A DNA stretch of 64,000 nt from Anagrus nilaparvatae (lineage: Eukaryota; Arthropoda; Insecta; Hymenoptera; Mymaridae), in contig JAKSXM010000231.1 in the NCBI GenBank assembly GCA_022575985.1, positions 23,908,501 to 23,972,500 of the forward strand, given 5' to 3'. The notes beneath the pieces are model-generated. The model did not search any database, was not told the origin of the DNA, and saw nothing but the letters and a program-made list of their open reading frames with translations. The translations under genes were made by a program, and so were the position numbers. This document shows positions 23,819-34,019 of this stretch, in pieces. Numbering within the stretch: position 1 is the first letter of the stretch; every line of letters begins with the position of its first letter.

Positions 23819-26220
23819 AAGCTTTTGTAATATGAATTAAGTATGCGTCAATGTGCTTGTGCGTTTAAGTGGGCATGTCTGTCAAATTAAATATATAAAT
23901 GTAAAAATAATATTATTTGTAACGCAAATTTTGCTTCGTTACAATAGCTCTCCCTAGTGGACGTAGCGGAGCAAGTTCTTCCACTTCTAGGAACTATTGC
24001 CGTTCTTCATAACACTTAATTTCAATTAAGCGGAACATTTATTCTACCCATACATACTTAAGCCCTACTCTAAAATTATTTACAATATGTACAATTTATG
24101 AATATAAACTAGAATGTAAAAAAAGTAAAATCCTTAGAGATCTTGTACACAATAAAAAAAAATATCATTTACTCGGTTGAAATATTCGGTTTTAAAAAAT
24201 TTAAATCTCGCGCTAAATTTCCATAAATTTTTTAAAAATTCTGTTTTGGAGTCTCTAGTGAAACAAAATGAAACTAGATTGTCGTCTGCTGTTTTCTAAT
24301 AAAATAAAAAAAAAAAAAAAAAAAAAAATACTGATACTAGGAGTTCGTCAAAAGGATAGGCATTTTTTATATATTGATTTTTAATAGTTTTAATAGGAAA
24401 GAAATATAAAGAAATATAGATATATTACTACAGCACAGATATATATATATATAATAAAATAAACACAAATATTTTAATTGCAATATTGTACTTATATTTT
24501 ATTCATGAATAATAATACTTTATTTTTATCATTAAGTTTCTTATTAATTCTTTTCTTAAACAACACTAAATATGCTAATTTTCTTCTTTAAACGTATTTT
24601 TAATATTCCCTCATTATAAAATTTAAGCTTACTTTATTTTTAATCACTTTTTATTCTCTATTATCTTTTGTCAAAACGAAAAACTAAATATTATCAATTA
24701 CTATTATTTATTTAAATATTTGATATGTAAAATTCAGTTTCATGAGTCTAAAGAGAAATATTTAACTTGTTTGATTCAAGTCTGTCACACTCATACACAT
24801 ATACACAACATGAAAAAGATTCTACAGTTAAATATTTTTATTTTAGATTTATAGCGCTATATCAATTTAATAAAATTTTTATTATTTATAATCTTCCAAG
24901 AAGCTACCCTTTTTATTCATCTTCTCTGATTATCTAACTCGAGTATTCAATAACCACATACACATAGTTTGACTCGATGAATCTCAATTTGATAAATTTC
25001 CACAGCGTAACCTCATATGAGATCTTAATGTATCTCAATGAGATTAACCATCGAACAACACTGACTATTTGTTATGAATCAATTACTTATCTGTAAGCAA
25101 TGCTGGATAAAATAAAGGACTCGTAGCAAGTTATTGAAGCACATCAATGATGACAACACATGTAGCTGGCCAGCTCTCTGTTTTGTATAATTCTTTTCCA
25201 ATGATGATAAACAAAAGCATGTACTTGTCCTTATGATGGATTTAGAGTAAAGATGATCACAATTACCCTGTTGCATCCAAGTCGAGTCATTCAGTCTTTC
25301 AGATAAGTGGTGTAATTGAATTTTAACAACAGCCATGAACCGCTACATAAATTACAATAATTATTGAATACATATGCACTTATTCCTTTATATTTAAATT
25401 TAGAATTTATATTTTAGTACAAATAATTTTATTTTTTGGTTAATGACTTAATGCATTATATTTATGAAAAAACCATCTGTTTTGGACTCCAAGAAAGACT
25501 ACAATATAATATAAATATTTGAAAATCTTAACTTACCCCAATCGGGCTTTTTACATAGTATTTGCCTGCAGAATAATCTCAACGAAAAAAGGCAGGATGT
25601 CATAAAATTTAATTGATAGAAAATAAAACAAATCAATTATTAATAATAATTGATGGCAGACACCTCGTTGGTTTTTGTGTCTTTTTTTCCTCTAGTTACA
25701 ATAATTTATTTAGTGAACTAAATACAACTAGACATCGTGCCTTTTATAGTTGTCACAAAAAATCCCTAGTTTTATTCTACCAACTAAAGAAAGAGCGGTA
25801 AATTTGAATTTATAAAAAACGATCATTACACGGTTATATACAATATACTTCTGGCTTACAAGGGTATAATATCTGAATAAGATTTATGTTTTACGCAAAC
25901 AAAATGTAATTAAACGAAAAATATAAGACAAATTACTGCCCAAAAATTATCATTACTTATTAATCTTTTACTGCTCCAATTAATTTCCATGGATAGGTTT
26001 TAGGAGTCAGGGAGTAGGTTAAGGCAGATTTTAAATCATTTGGCAATAATAAAATTCATAAAAATGTATGTGAAGAATAAAAAAAATAAAATTTTTATTT
26101 ATTTTAGTCTATGACTAGTCGAAAGTCATTTTCTCTCTTTTTATTAAGAAAAGCAATATATTTTAGAAAAAAAAGTATGTAAAACATAAAAAAAAACATG
26201 TATAATAATTTGGGCAATCT
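23819..26220. other. AT-rich spacer, no gene recognised
   Basis: Contains a GC-richer patch at 23940-24010 with a small inverted repeat (CCTAGTGGA / TCCACTTCTAGG), an A-rich run at 24301-24331 and a less AT-biased patch at 24900-25340. The latter patch holds an 85-aa minus-strand ORF (25079-25336, MAVVKIQLHHLSERLNDSTW). It has no recognised family or codon-use signal, so I leave it uncalled. Confidence 0.4.
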
Positions 26221-26232
26221 AACTAACAATAT

Positions 26233-26460
26233 TAAGCCTTAAGGAATAGGAAAAAAAATATATATAATAAACTAATAATTTTCAAGTCTTTTAGGCGATA
26301 TGTATTGACATAAACAATACAAAATATAATTTTTGAGTCTTTTGGGCGAAGAATGACACACAAAAAAAAAAATAAGGTATGGTCAAGCCTTTTAGGCGAC
26401 AAACAAAATTATATATATAATTAAATGATTCTACAATCATCGAGCCTTATGGGCAACTTA
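26233..26460. repeat. Degenerate tandem repeat (AAGCCTTTTAGGCGA), about 50-bp period
   Basis: Variants of AAGCCTTTTAGGCGA occur at about 26233, 26285, 26334, 26383 and 26440, each followed by AT-rich filler. The core is self-complementary (GCCT...AGGC). It lies just downstream (in minus-strand sense) of the unrecognised Cys-rich gene. Confidence 0.6.
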
Positions 26461-26651
26461 AATCATCAACTATCAATACTCATGGTCGATAAAAAAAACA
26501 TAAATGTGAGATGAAAAAAAATAAAAAAATAAAATGAAAAATTAGAAAATTAGTAAGAAAAACTTTATAGCATCCCCATTGCTTCTAGATATGCTAGGAT
26601 GAAATTTAGAGCTTTAGAGAAGCTTCCAGCTTCCTTGGCGATATCAAGTAT

Positions 26652-27340
26652 CTACTCTGGTATTTGCTCTAAAATGTCTCTGGGCCAACCGTAGTGATGG
26701 TAATCGAAGGGGTCTTCAACCGTCGGGGTGAAAAAATTCTCAGAGTACCTTTCCCACAACTCTAGAGGACGGCAACATCGAAATCTTTTGACAAGTTTGC
26801 TTGTGCAAGTACTGCATGTGTGCCCTTTTGCACCGAGGGCACTCAAAAATTTTGATTACTCTACGCCCACAATCGGCAACTATGGGAATTAACTGTGAAT
26901 TGTTCTTGCAAGCTTGCCCCCTATGTCTCCAGCTGTGGTAGTGGAAACAGCTACCTGAGGGTGGATCGACGTTGGAGTCAAACTCCACGACTTCCAATTC
27001 ATTGTACCGGATACCAGTTGTTTTGTATTTAAAAGGAAAGAGCGGGATGAAAGAACGAATGTTCATCTTTCGTGAAGCTAAGGCTATTTTAAAGTACGGG
27101 ACTGGCTCGGGGTCTTCTGACTCTGGGTCTTTCCCGTCTGTGGGTAGAACTACTTCTGAACCTGTGACGGCTAGGGCCATAAATGGCACAGGATTTTCTC
27201 AGCTGCTTTGTATCAGATTCTACCGTGCTATCTCTTGGGGTGGTGTCAAAGATTGGGGCTGCAAGATCGGAATTATTTCTCAACTTCCGCGTTGCTCCCG
27301 TTGATGGAGGCGGTCCCTGAGCTGCTTCGTAAACACCATT
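26652..27340 (-). pseudogene. Unrecognised Cys-rich protein, frameshifted
   Basis: A GC-richer block with three overlapping minus-strand frames: 27283-27089, 27189-26740 and 26846-26652. They join into one plausible product if two shifts (near 27190 and 26835) are allowed. The middle frame has SFIPLFPFKYKTTGIRYNEL, CFHYHSWRHRGQACKN and CGRRVIKIFECPRCK. The last frame has CSTCTSKLVKRFRCC and ends ERYSENFFTPTVEDPFDYHH, WPRDILEQIPE then TAG. CPRC and CSTC suggest zinc binding. I do not recognise the family. Its position beside a Ty3/gypsy RT relic in the same orientation, and its base composition, suggest a transposon ORF, but a captured host gene is possible. Confidence 0.5.
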
Positions 27341-27364
27341 TATATATGTTATTCCATTTATATA

Positions 27365-27945
27365 TAAAATTACATTTGTCTTGCATTATTGATAAGCTTG
27401 CCTCAATTAACTTTTTGAAAACTATTCTGAAATATTTTAAATATTTTTGAGGTAATTATTATGTGGCTATTATTATATCGTCTTGTTAAGTTAGCACGAA
27501 GGGCTCGAGATCAGGCGTTATAATTTTGTCCATTAACCTTTGAAAAGTTTTTGGATCATCTGTACTCTAAAAGGTAGTTTTGTGTTTTTTAGAACGCCAA
27601 GTCCTGATAGCGCGAACGCCGTGTACGGCTTAAAATCGTAGAACTTGTAAAAAAGCTTTGCTGCGGTCGATTTTTGACAAATATTTCGCTCTTCTCAGTT
27701 TTTCTAAGGCCGAATTAAGATTAGGGAGCGGGTGGGCGTCCTTTTCCGTCACTTTTTTTAAGTCGCAAAAATCCACGCACATCCGATAGGTGTCGTTGCG
27801 TGGTACCATAACTGAAGCGCTACACCACGAGCTATTTTAAAATTCAATTATCCCTAGTTTAAGCCACTTTTTTGCCCCTTCAATAGCGAAATTTAAAACT
27901 TTTGGCAACATTCTTCTCTCGCCACTTTATAACGGGGTAATTTAG
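27365..27945 (-). pseudogene. Ty3/gypsy reverse transcriptase fragment
   Basis: On the minus strand the frame reads KKWLKLGIIEF, then SWCSASVMVPRNDTYRMCVD, KKVTEKDAHPLPNLNSALEK, LRRAKYLSKIDRSKAFLQV, then after a shift the TFQRLMDKIITPDLEPFV segment. These are consecutive blocks of Ty3/gypsy RT. The catalytic YLDD position reads stop-QDD (about 27485), followed by IIIAT. Several stops and frameshifts are present. No LTR, integrase or protease was recognised, so this is an isolated pol relic. The spacer 27946-28396 is without recognised features. Confidence 0.8.
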
Positions 27946-28396
27946 GAATAATTTAATTATCGTGAACACGTGAATATTTATTTATATATTTATTTCGAAG
28001 CGCCTTTCAATAATCACACGAAGGCGTAAATGAATTTTTATAAAGACAATAATAATGTAAAGATGGGGGAAATTACCTGTTACTTACTTTGGCTAGATTG
28101 ACATGAGGCTAATCTCCTTGTCTTGTAGAGGGGGTTGTTGTTCACTAGATCAAAAACGGATATATTTATATGAAAAGTGGGGGAGGTAAACATGCATGTG
28201 AATCATTAAATAAGAACTTACACTGAATTTTGATGATTAATAATTTATATGTTACCTTCATTTTTTTACAATATAATTAGCCCCTTAAGGCTACCAATAA
28301 TTATTATACACTTAATTTCTTTAAATTTTATTTATTGCAATGCTTCGCGCACACACACATTAGAGTCACTGAAGCACGTTTTGTAAATATATGTAT

Positions 28397-30581
28397 ATTA
28401 GGGTTGTTCACTAAAAAAAAAAGTGCGTCAAAAATGTTCTTCCTGAAGTATGTTGAAGTTTAGGTGACAAAATGATCCCATACCAATTTTCAGCTCATTT
28501 GAGAACGATTTAGGGGTCGCACAAACCCAGTGTAGCTCTCAAGTGGTTGGCTAATACCGACAATTAGTGCGAACGACAAAATTTTTTTTCAAAATACGTT
28601 TTCTATACTTCCTTATATGTTTTTGGTGTCGCTCACCTCGAAAATGAGGTCCTCAGAGTCCGAAAATACCTTAATTACCCTTAAACACCGAAAACACCGA
28701 AAACACCCCTTTTTTTACCAAAAATTTTTGGATTTTATAGCGAAAATCGTATATATTCGAAACATCTGGATTATAAATTAGAATTGATGACTTAAAAATG
28801 TTAAAAAAATACGGAAAACTCCTTCCGTTTATTCTAACGTGCCTAATTGGCCGAGAAACGCAGGGCTCAGTTCTATAACAATGTTACACTCAAAATTGTA
28901 TTGTTAAAAATTACCCTTTTGATTAGTAAAATAATTTGAAGTTGTCAAAATGGCGTTTTATGTTATTTTTTACCAACATGTATTTTATAAACTACCCGTA
29001 AAGGAAAAAAAAATTACCCTTAATTTTAGTTGAATTTATTTTATATATTTTTTCTTGCAAGTGACAAAATTTGATTTCAGATACTATATAAAGAATGAAA
29101 ATTGTATAAATTATAAAATATAAATTATAAAAAAAAATAAAAAAACAAAATAAATTAAAAAAAAAAAAATAATTAAAAAAAATTAAAAAAAAAAAAAATA
29201 AAAGTTATACACATGTGAGAGAGTGAGAGTATAATAATATTTTGTAGAAAATCTTACTCAAGAAAAATCACCCTTAATTATAGTAAAATGTACTATTTTC
29301 AATTCTTCGGATAACTTTACTAAAATTAATAGTAAAATCTTCCAGTTGCAAATGTACATTTTCCTCTACATTTTTTCTCAGTGTATAAGATAGGGTTTTT
29401 AGGCAATTTTCCAAATAACGCTGTCATATTGCCATTCTACCAAAATACTACCCTTTGGTCTCATATTTTTTGTATAAGTTCTACCTTTCAAACGCCTTAA
29501 ACCGCAATTTTTCATCAGAAATTCTCTCATCGCTATAGTTAGAAAATCATATGTCCATTTTTTCGCCAAAAATGACCAATTTAATTGCTGTTAAAATTTT
29601 AATTTTTGATGAAAATGAGTCTTAAAGGTCTCAAAAATTTCAACTAAGCTCTAAGTTTTGAAAAAATTTTTACTCATTCCTTTTCAATTGTTTGTTTAGC
29701 AGATATGATAATTTAAAAAAAAGGTCTTAATTTAAGGTTATTTAAAAAAAAATCATATTTTATCACTATCTTTGTCGAGTCATATCTTAAAAAGGTATAA
29801 AGGAAAATGGACGAGTGAAAAATTTTTCGAAATTTGAGACTAGTACAAAATGTTGGAGACCTATAAGACTTATTTTCTTCAAAAATTACAATTTTAGCAG
29901 CAATTTTAAATTTGGTCATTTTTGGAAAAAAATTGACATTTGATTTTCTAACTATAGCGAGGAGAGAATCGATGATGAAAAATTGCGGTTTAAGGCATTT
30001 GAAAGGTAGAACTTATACGAAAAATATGAGATCAAAGGGTAGTATTTTGGTAGAATGGCAATATGACAGCGTTATTTGGAAAATTTCCTAAAAACCCTAT
30101 CATATAACATTGTTATAGAACTGAGCCCTGCGTTTCTCGGCCAATTAGGCGCAGCAGAATAAACGGAAGGAGTTTTCGGTATTTTTTTAACATTTTTAAG
30201 TCATCAATTGTAATTTATAATCCAGATGTTTCGAATATATACGATTTTTGCTATAAAATCCAAAAATTTTTGGTAAAAAAAGGGTGTTTTCGGTGTTTAA
30301 GGGTAATTAAGCTAATTTCGGACTCTGAGGCCTCATTTTCGAGGTGAGCGACACCAAAAAAATAAGGATGCATAGAAAACGTATTTTGAAAAAAATTTTT
30401 GTCGTTCGCACTAATTGTCGGTATTAGCCAACCACTTGAGAGCTACCCTGGGTTTGTGCGACCCCTAAATCGTTCTCAAATGAGCTGAAAATTGGTATGG
30501 GATCATTTTGTCACCTAAACTTCAACATACTTCAGGAAGAACATTTTTGGCGCACTTTTTTTTTTAGTGAACAACCCTAAT
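28397..30581. mobile_element. Foldback element, 2.2 kb (ATTAGGGTTGTTCAC ends)
   Basis: ATTAGGGTTGTTCACT at the left is inverted at 30567-30581, and arms of several hundred bases agree (GGGGTCGCACAAACCC, CAAGTGGTTGGCTAATACCG, CTAATTGGCCGAGAAACGCA and their inverses). The left arm contains an extra block at about 28886-29384 that the right arm lacks. The arms mirror through ACAATGTT into the centre near 29730. The ORF at 29713-29919 (minus) is not a credible gene. No transposase is present. Confidence 0.85.
28886..29384. mobile_element. Nested MITE-like insertion (CACTGAG ends)
   Basis: Compared with the uninterrupted right arm (near 30105), the left arm has about 500 extra bases. The block begins TTACACTCAAAATTGTA and ends TACATTTTTTCTCAGTGTA, giving imperfect terminal inverted repeats of about 17 bp. 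The inside is AT-rich with repeated ACCCTTAATT boxes. The opposite arm serves as an empty site, which makes the borders fairly certain. Confidence 0.7.
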
Positions 30582-31392
30582 GTATATGTTACCGGTGGCT
30601 CGTTTTCTCTTGTAGATGAGTTGGAGTCGGCTTCTCAATAATGCTGTAGATAATTATCACGTGGAAGTCCTCAATTTATTGATGAAATGATAATACATAC
30701 TATCGGTTTGAAAAAGATGTAAACCTCTCGTTTTTTCTTCATATTTTGGGTAAAAATAGAAATATTTTAATGAAACAAATTTTTTTTGAAAATTTGACTA
30801 TACTTTTACAATTTTACCAAAGGAATATAGTTCAACATTATTAGTTTCTGTTTTATTGCAAATATAAGTCAAAAAACAAGAATTTTTTGAATTTATTTTT
30901 TCGCTCCGCTGCTTTGGACCTCAAAAAAGTGTAGAAAAAATCATTTTTTTCTGGCCAAATTTTTACCACTGATAATATGACTTTATTTACACGTTGCTGT
31001 TTTAAAAATTTTAAAATATTAATTTGCAAATTTTCTGTGACCTTTGAAAAACGAGACCTCTATCTCAGCAACAAATTGTTCGATTGGCTTCATTTTTTTT
31101 TTTAATGTGTAGGTCTTGATTTGTATATTACAAATATATAATTGATTAAAGTAGCGAATTTATAGTTTTAGAGCTAAAGCGAAATGAATCAAGGCACAGG
31201 TGCAATCTATTTATCTATTGTTTCTCAAAAAACTTTTCACACCTTCCTGCTGTTTCAAACTCCAAGAGGTAGAAAAAAAAATATTTCTTTTGTTTCAGAG
31301 TTTGAATAACATTATCATGCTTGATAAGATGTGGTAAAGTTGGTAAAATGATTTTTACGAGTGAAAGATGTTTAAAAATTTTTTATTTTTAA

Positions 31393-31424
31393 CGACGTTT
31401 CGATCGATTAAGATCCTTTTCAAG
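31393..31424 (-). ncRNA. Hammerhead-ribozyme-like motif in Penelope terminus
   Basis: On the minus strand the first core strand reads CTTGAAAAG, then a GATC/GATC helix with a TTAATC loop, then GAAACGTC. Hammerhead ribozymes are known in terminal repeats of Penelope-like elements, with core CTGATGA, helix II and GAAA. Here the second strand is intact and the first is degenerate, so self-cleavage is doubtful. A matching motif with a different but still paired helix occurs at 51551. Confidence 0.4.
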
Positions 31425-32093
31425 CTAAAAAATATAATGAATTTTTTAATAAAAATATAATAAGTAATTTAATAATATGGACACAAAAAAATTTTTTTCT
31501 TTTACTCAAATGTTTACAATTTATATTACATATTGAGAATATTGATTCTCTTGGTCAATATTTTGTCAAAAATTAATAAATAAATAAATTTGTAGATATT
31601 TAAAAAGTATCCTATAAACATGAAAAATTTTTTTAATAAATTATGATAAAAATAGGCTGAATTGCATATATATTATCTTACCACAAGTCATATTATTAGA
31701 ATATTTTTAATATTAATAAGTGTAAATTGTTAAAAACTAAAATATCACAGAAAAAATACTGATGTGTAGGTAAATTTTGAACTTAAATATAAATAAATTA
31801 TAATGAAATAATCTTAAAAATTATGAATTTATAAAAAATATGTATGATTGTTGTTTACAATCAACTGTTACTAATTTAAAAATTTTTTGGTAAGTAACAA
31901 ATATATTGTGCAATTAGAGCCATCTATTGTATGTGAATATTAATAAGATACTATGATTTATAATCGATATGACTAGAGTATTGTTTTTATCGATATTATT
32001 GATAGAAAAAAATTGAACATGTAAATTAATTGAAAAAACAGAAAAACAGCTGTGATTATGTAAATATTATGTAAATGATGAAAAAAACTATTT

Positions 32094-33116
32094 TTATGAT
32101 TTGATTTTTTTCAGTTTATGAAATATGGAATTGTATGGAGCAAATAGATTTTCAGTATCTTCAATTTTATTTATTGCTGTTGAATGAAGTTTAATGTGTA
32201 TTCTTTCAGAAATAGTTCTTTTGTGAAATGATGGTTCTTTGTCCAATATCTTGAAATCCTTGAAATTAAAATTGTGACCAGTGTCAATGTAGTGTTGTGT
32301 AACAACTGGGTACTTTTTAGGTTTTTTGTTGTTAATATTTTCCTCTTTACAGCTAGCATCTACTGAGAAATTATTAAGTTCTTCTTTTCTATAATCAGGA
32401 TTTTTATTAAGAAGTCTTTGACTAATTCTGGTAGGATGTTTTTGTGTAGAAGCTATTTTTTCTTCTTCTTTTTTCTTCTTATTTTTATATGCTGTGATAC
32501 CACCTTCATGTTCATTAATTCTTACCAAGGCTTCTCTTTTGCTCTGTCCAATGTAGGTTTTGTCACATTCATCACATTCAAATTTGTATACTACATTAGT
32601 CTGAATGTCTTTTGAAAATTTATCTTTACCTTTAGTTATTATGTTATCCATTTTATTGATAATTTTAGGTATAGTTATGATATTATATTTCCTTAACATT
32701 TTAGAGATATTATAATACATTCTGCCTACAAGTGGAAGACAAACTTTTGGTAATTTTGATAAAATCCTTTTGTGGTAATCAATTCCCTCATTATCACAGT
32801 TATTATTATTATTATCAGTGTTTTGAAGCAAGTTATTTCTATATTTGATGGAATTTAGTCTTTTCTTAATATAAAAATCAATAAATTTATTTGGATATTT
32901 ATTTTGCAGAAGTAATTCTTTGGCAATAGCTATATTCTCTGAGTGAAAACAGTCATTGGAAAGTAAAATGGCTCTGTCAACCAAATTATATATCATTCCT
33001 ATTTTTTGTGCTTTTGTGTGATTTGAGTCAAAATTTAAAAAATTCATTATATTTTTTAGCTTGAAAAGGATCTTAATCGATCGAAACGTTGTTAAAAATA
33101 AAAAATTTTTAAACAT
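32094..33116 (-). CDS. Penelope-like protein C-terminal half with GIY-YIG endonuclease
   Basis: An uninterrupted 340-codon frame. Residues 1 to about 23 come from the inverted terminal repeat and are not native. From about residue 24 the sequence follows the Penelope RT thumb/linker: NFLNFDSNHTKAQKIGMIYN, LVDRAILLSNDCFH, NIAIAKELLLQNKYP. A GIY-YIG-type nuclease follows at about residues 180-330: VVYKFECDECDKTYIGQS, REALVRINEHEGG, TQHYIDTGHNFNF, FKILDKEPSFHKRTISERIH. In the family this domain nicks target DNA for priming. The RT palm with YxDD is absent, so the protein cannot act alone. The intact frame suggests a fairly recent truncation. The 62-aa minus ORF and the plus ORF at 32418 are shadows. 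Confidence 0.85.
   Translation of the reverse strand: MFKNFLFLTTFRSIKILFKLKNIMNFLNFDSNHTKAQKIGMIYNLVDRAILLSNDCFHSENIAIAKELLLQNKYPNKFIDFYIKKRLNSIKYRNNLLQNTDNNNNNCDNEGIDYHKRILSKLPKVCLPLVGRMYYNISKMLRKYNIITIPKIINKMDNIITKGKDKFSKDIQTNVVYKFECDECDKTYIGQSKREALVRINEHEGGITAYKNKKKKEEEKIASTQKHPTRISQRLLNKNPDYRKEELNNFSVDASCKEENINNKKPKKYPVVTQHYIDTGHNFNFKDFKILDKEPSFHKRTISERIHIKLHSTAINKIEDTENLFAPYNSIFHKLKKIKS
33060..33091 (+). ncRNA. Hammerhead-ribozyme-like motif, inverted copy
   Basis: Same sequence as the motif at 31393-31424 but on the plus strand: CTTGAAAAG, GATC/GATC helix, GAAACG then TTG in place of TCG. The loss of the GTC triplet makes cleavage even less likely than in the 31.4-kb copy. Confidence 0.35.
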
Positions 33117-34019
33117 CTTTCACTCGTAAAAATCATTTTACCAACTTTACCACATCTTATCAATACTTTACAACGAGTAATAACTTCTTATTAACTTATT
33201 ATCATGCTTTTTAAGACATCAACATCTGGTAAAAATATAGAAAAAAAAAATTGCAATTTTCAGAAAGGTATTCAATTTTTATAAATATTGTAAATGTATT
33301 GATTCACCTGATCACAAAGAACTTTGAATCACAAAAATCGGCTAATAATTGGCTTCAAGAGAGCATAAAGTAAAAATAGGTATCAATTTTTATTTTGCTG
33401 ATATCAGGGTTATTCCTCGGCCGATTTTTGCAACTCAAATTGCACATTTATCAGATTTTAAAGTAGAATATGATTTGAGGCAAAAAGTAACATTTTTACA
33501 AAGATTTGCAAAAATGAAAAATAAACTTAATGAAATAAAATAATAATAAGAATTATTTTTTATTATTGTACTTTTTTCCGCGGGGTGCCTAAAAATTTTC
33601 TTTAGATTATTTAATCTTTAACATTTTTTTTTTAGTTTTTGCAAATTTTTTTAAAAATGTTCCTTTTTGCCTCAAATCATATTCTTTGGTAAAATTGTAA
33701 AAGTATAGTCAAATTTTCAAAAAAAATTTGTTTCATTAAAATATCTCTATTTTTACCCAAAATATTAAGAAAAAACGAGAGGCGTGTATTCCGTTAATGA
33801 AATTTTATTACAATTTTATCCGAACCAACGTCGGTTTTATTTATTATTTGGCCCGTTGACTTATTATTTTTAACTATCACATGTTATTAAATTTCTTTTA
33901 AATTTAGAGAATTTTAATTAATGAGAATTAATTTTAAATATGACAACCGGATGTTTTGTAGTAGCTTTTGTTACAAAAACTCTGAGCCACGCGTGGTTGT
34001 TACAAAGGCTCAACCACTT

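Larger units (their letters stand above)
31312..33175 (-). mobile_element. Penelope-like element, 5'-truncated, between inverted terminal repeats
   Basis: The minus strand carries the C-terminal half of a Penelope protein (33116-32094) followed by about 650 bases of AT-rich 3' sequence. A terminal repeat at 31312-31445 reads in the element's sense direction. The same 130 bases occur in inverted orientation at 33045-33175, fused to the truncated 5' side of the ORF. Penelope-like elements are known for pseudo-LTRs and 5' ends carrying inverted terminal pieces, and this copy fits that pattern. Only GACG versus AACG-type single differences separate the two terminal copies. Confidence 0.75.
30724..33782. 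repeat. Outer inverted repeat around the Penelope element
   Basis: About 105 bases at 30724-30832 (CCTCTCGTTTTTTCTTCATA, then TTTTGAAAATTTGACTATAC and TTTTACAATTTTACC) are inverted at 33679-33782. The Penelope-like element lies between them. A related end, AAAAACGAGAGGTCTACATA, occurs at about 57365, so this is a dispersed family. A further small inverted pair lies inside the right side (33462-33515 with 33641-33687). Confidence 0.75.

Noticed and set aside
25079..25336. 85-aa minus-strand ORF in a less AT-biased patch
   Set aside because: No recognisable domain, splice or homology signal; kept only as a remark in the spacer entry.
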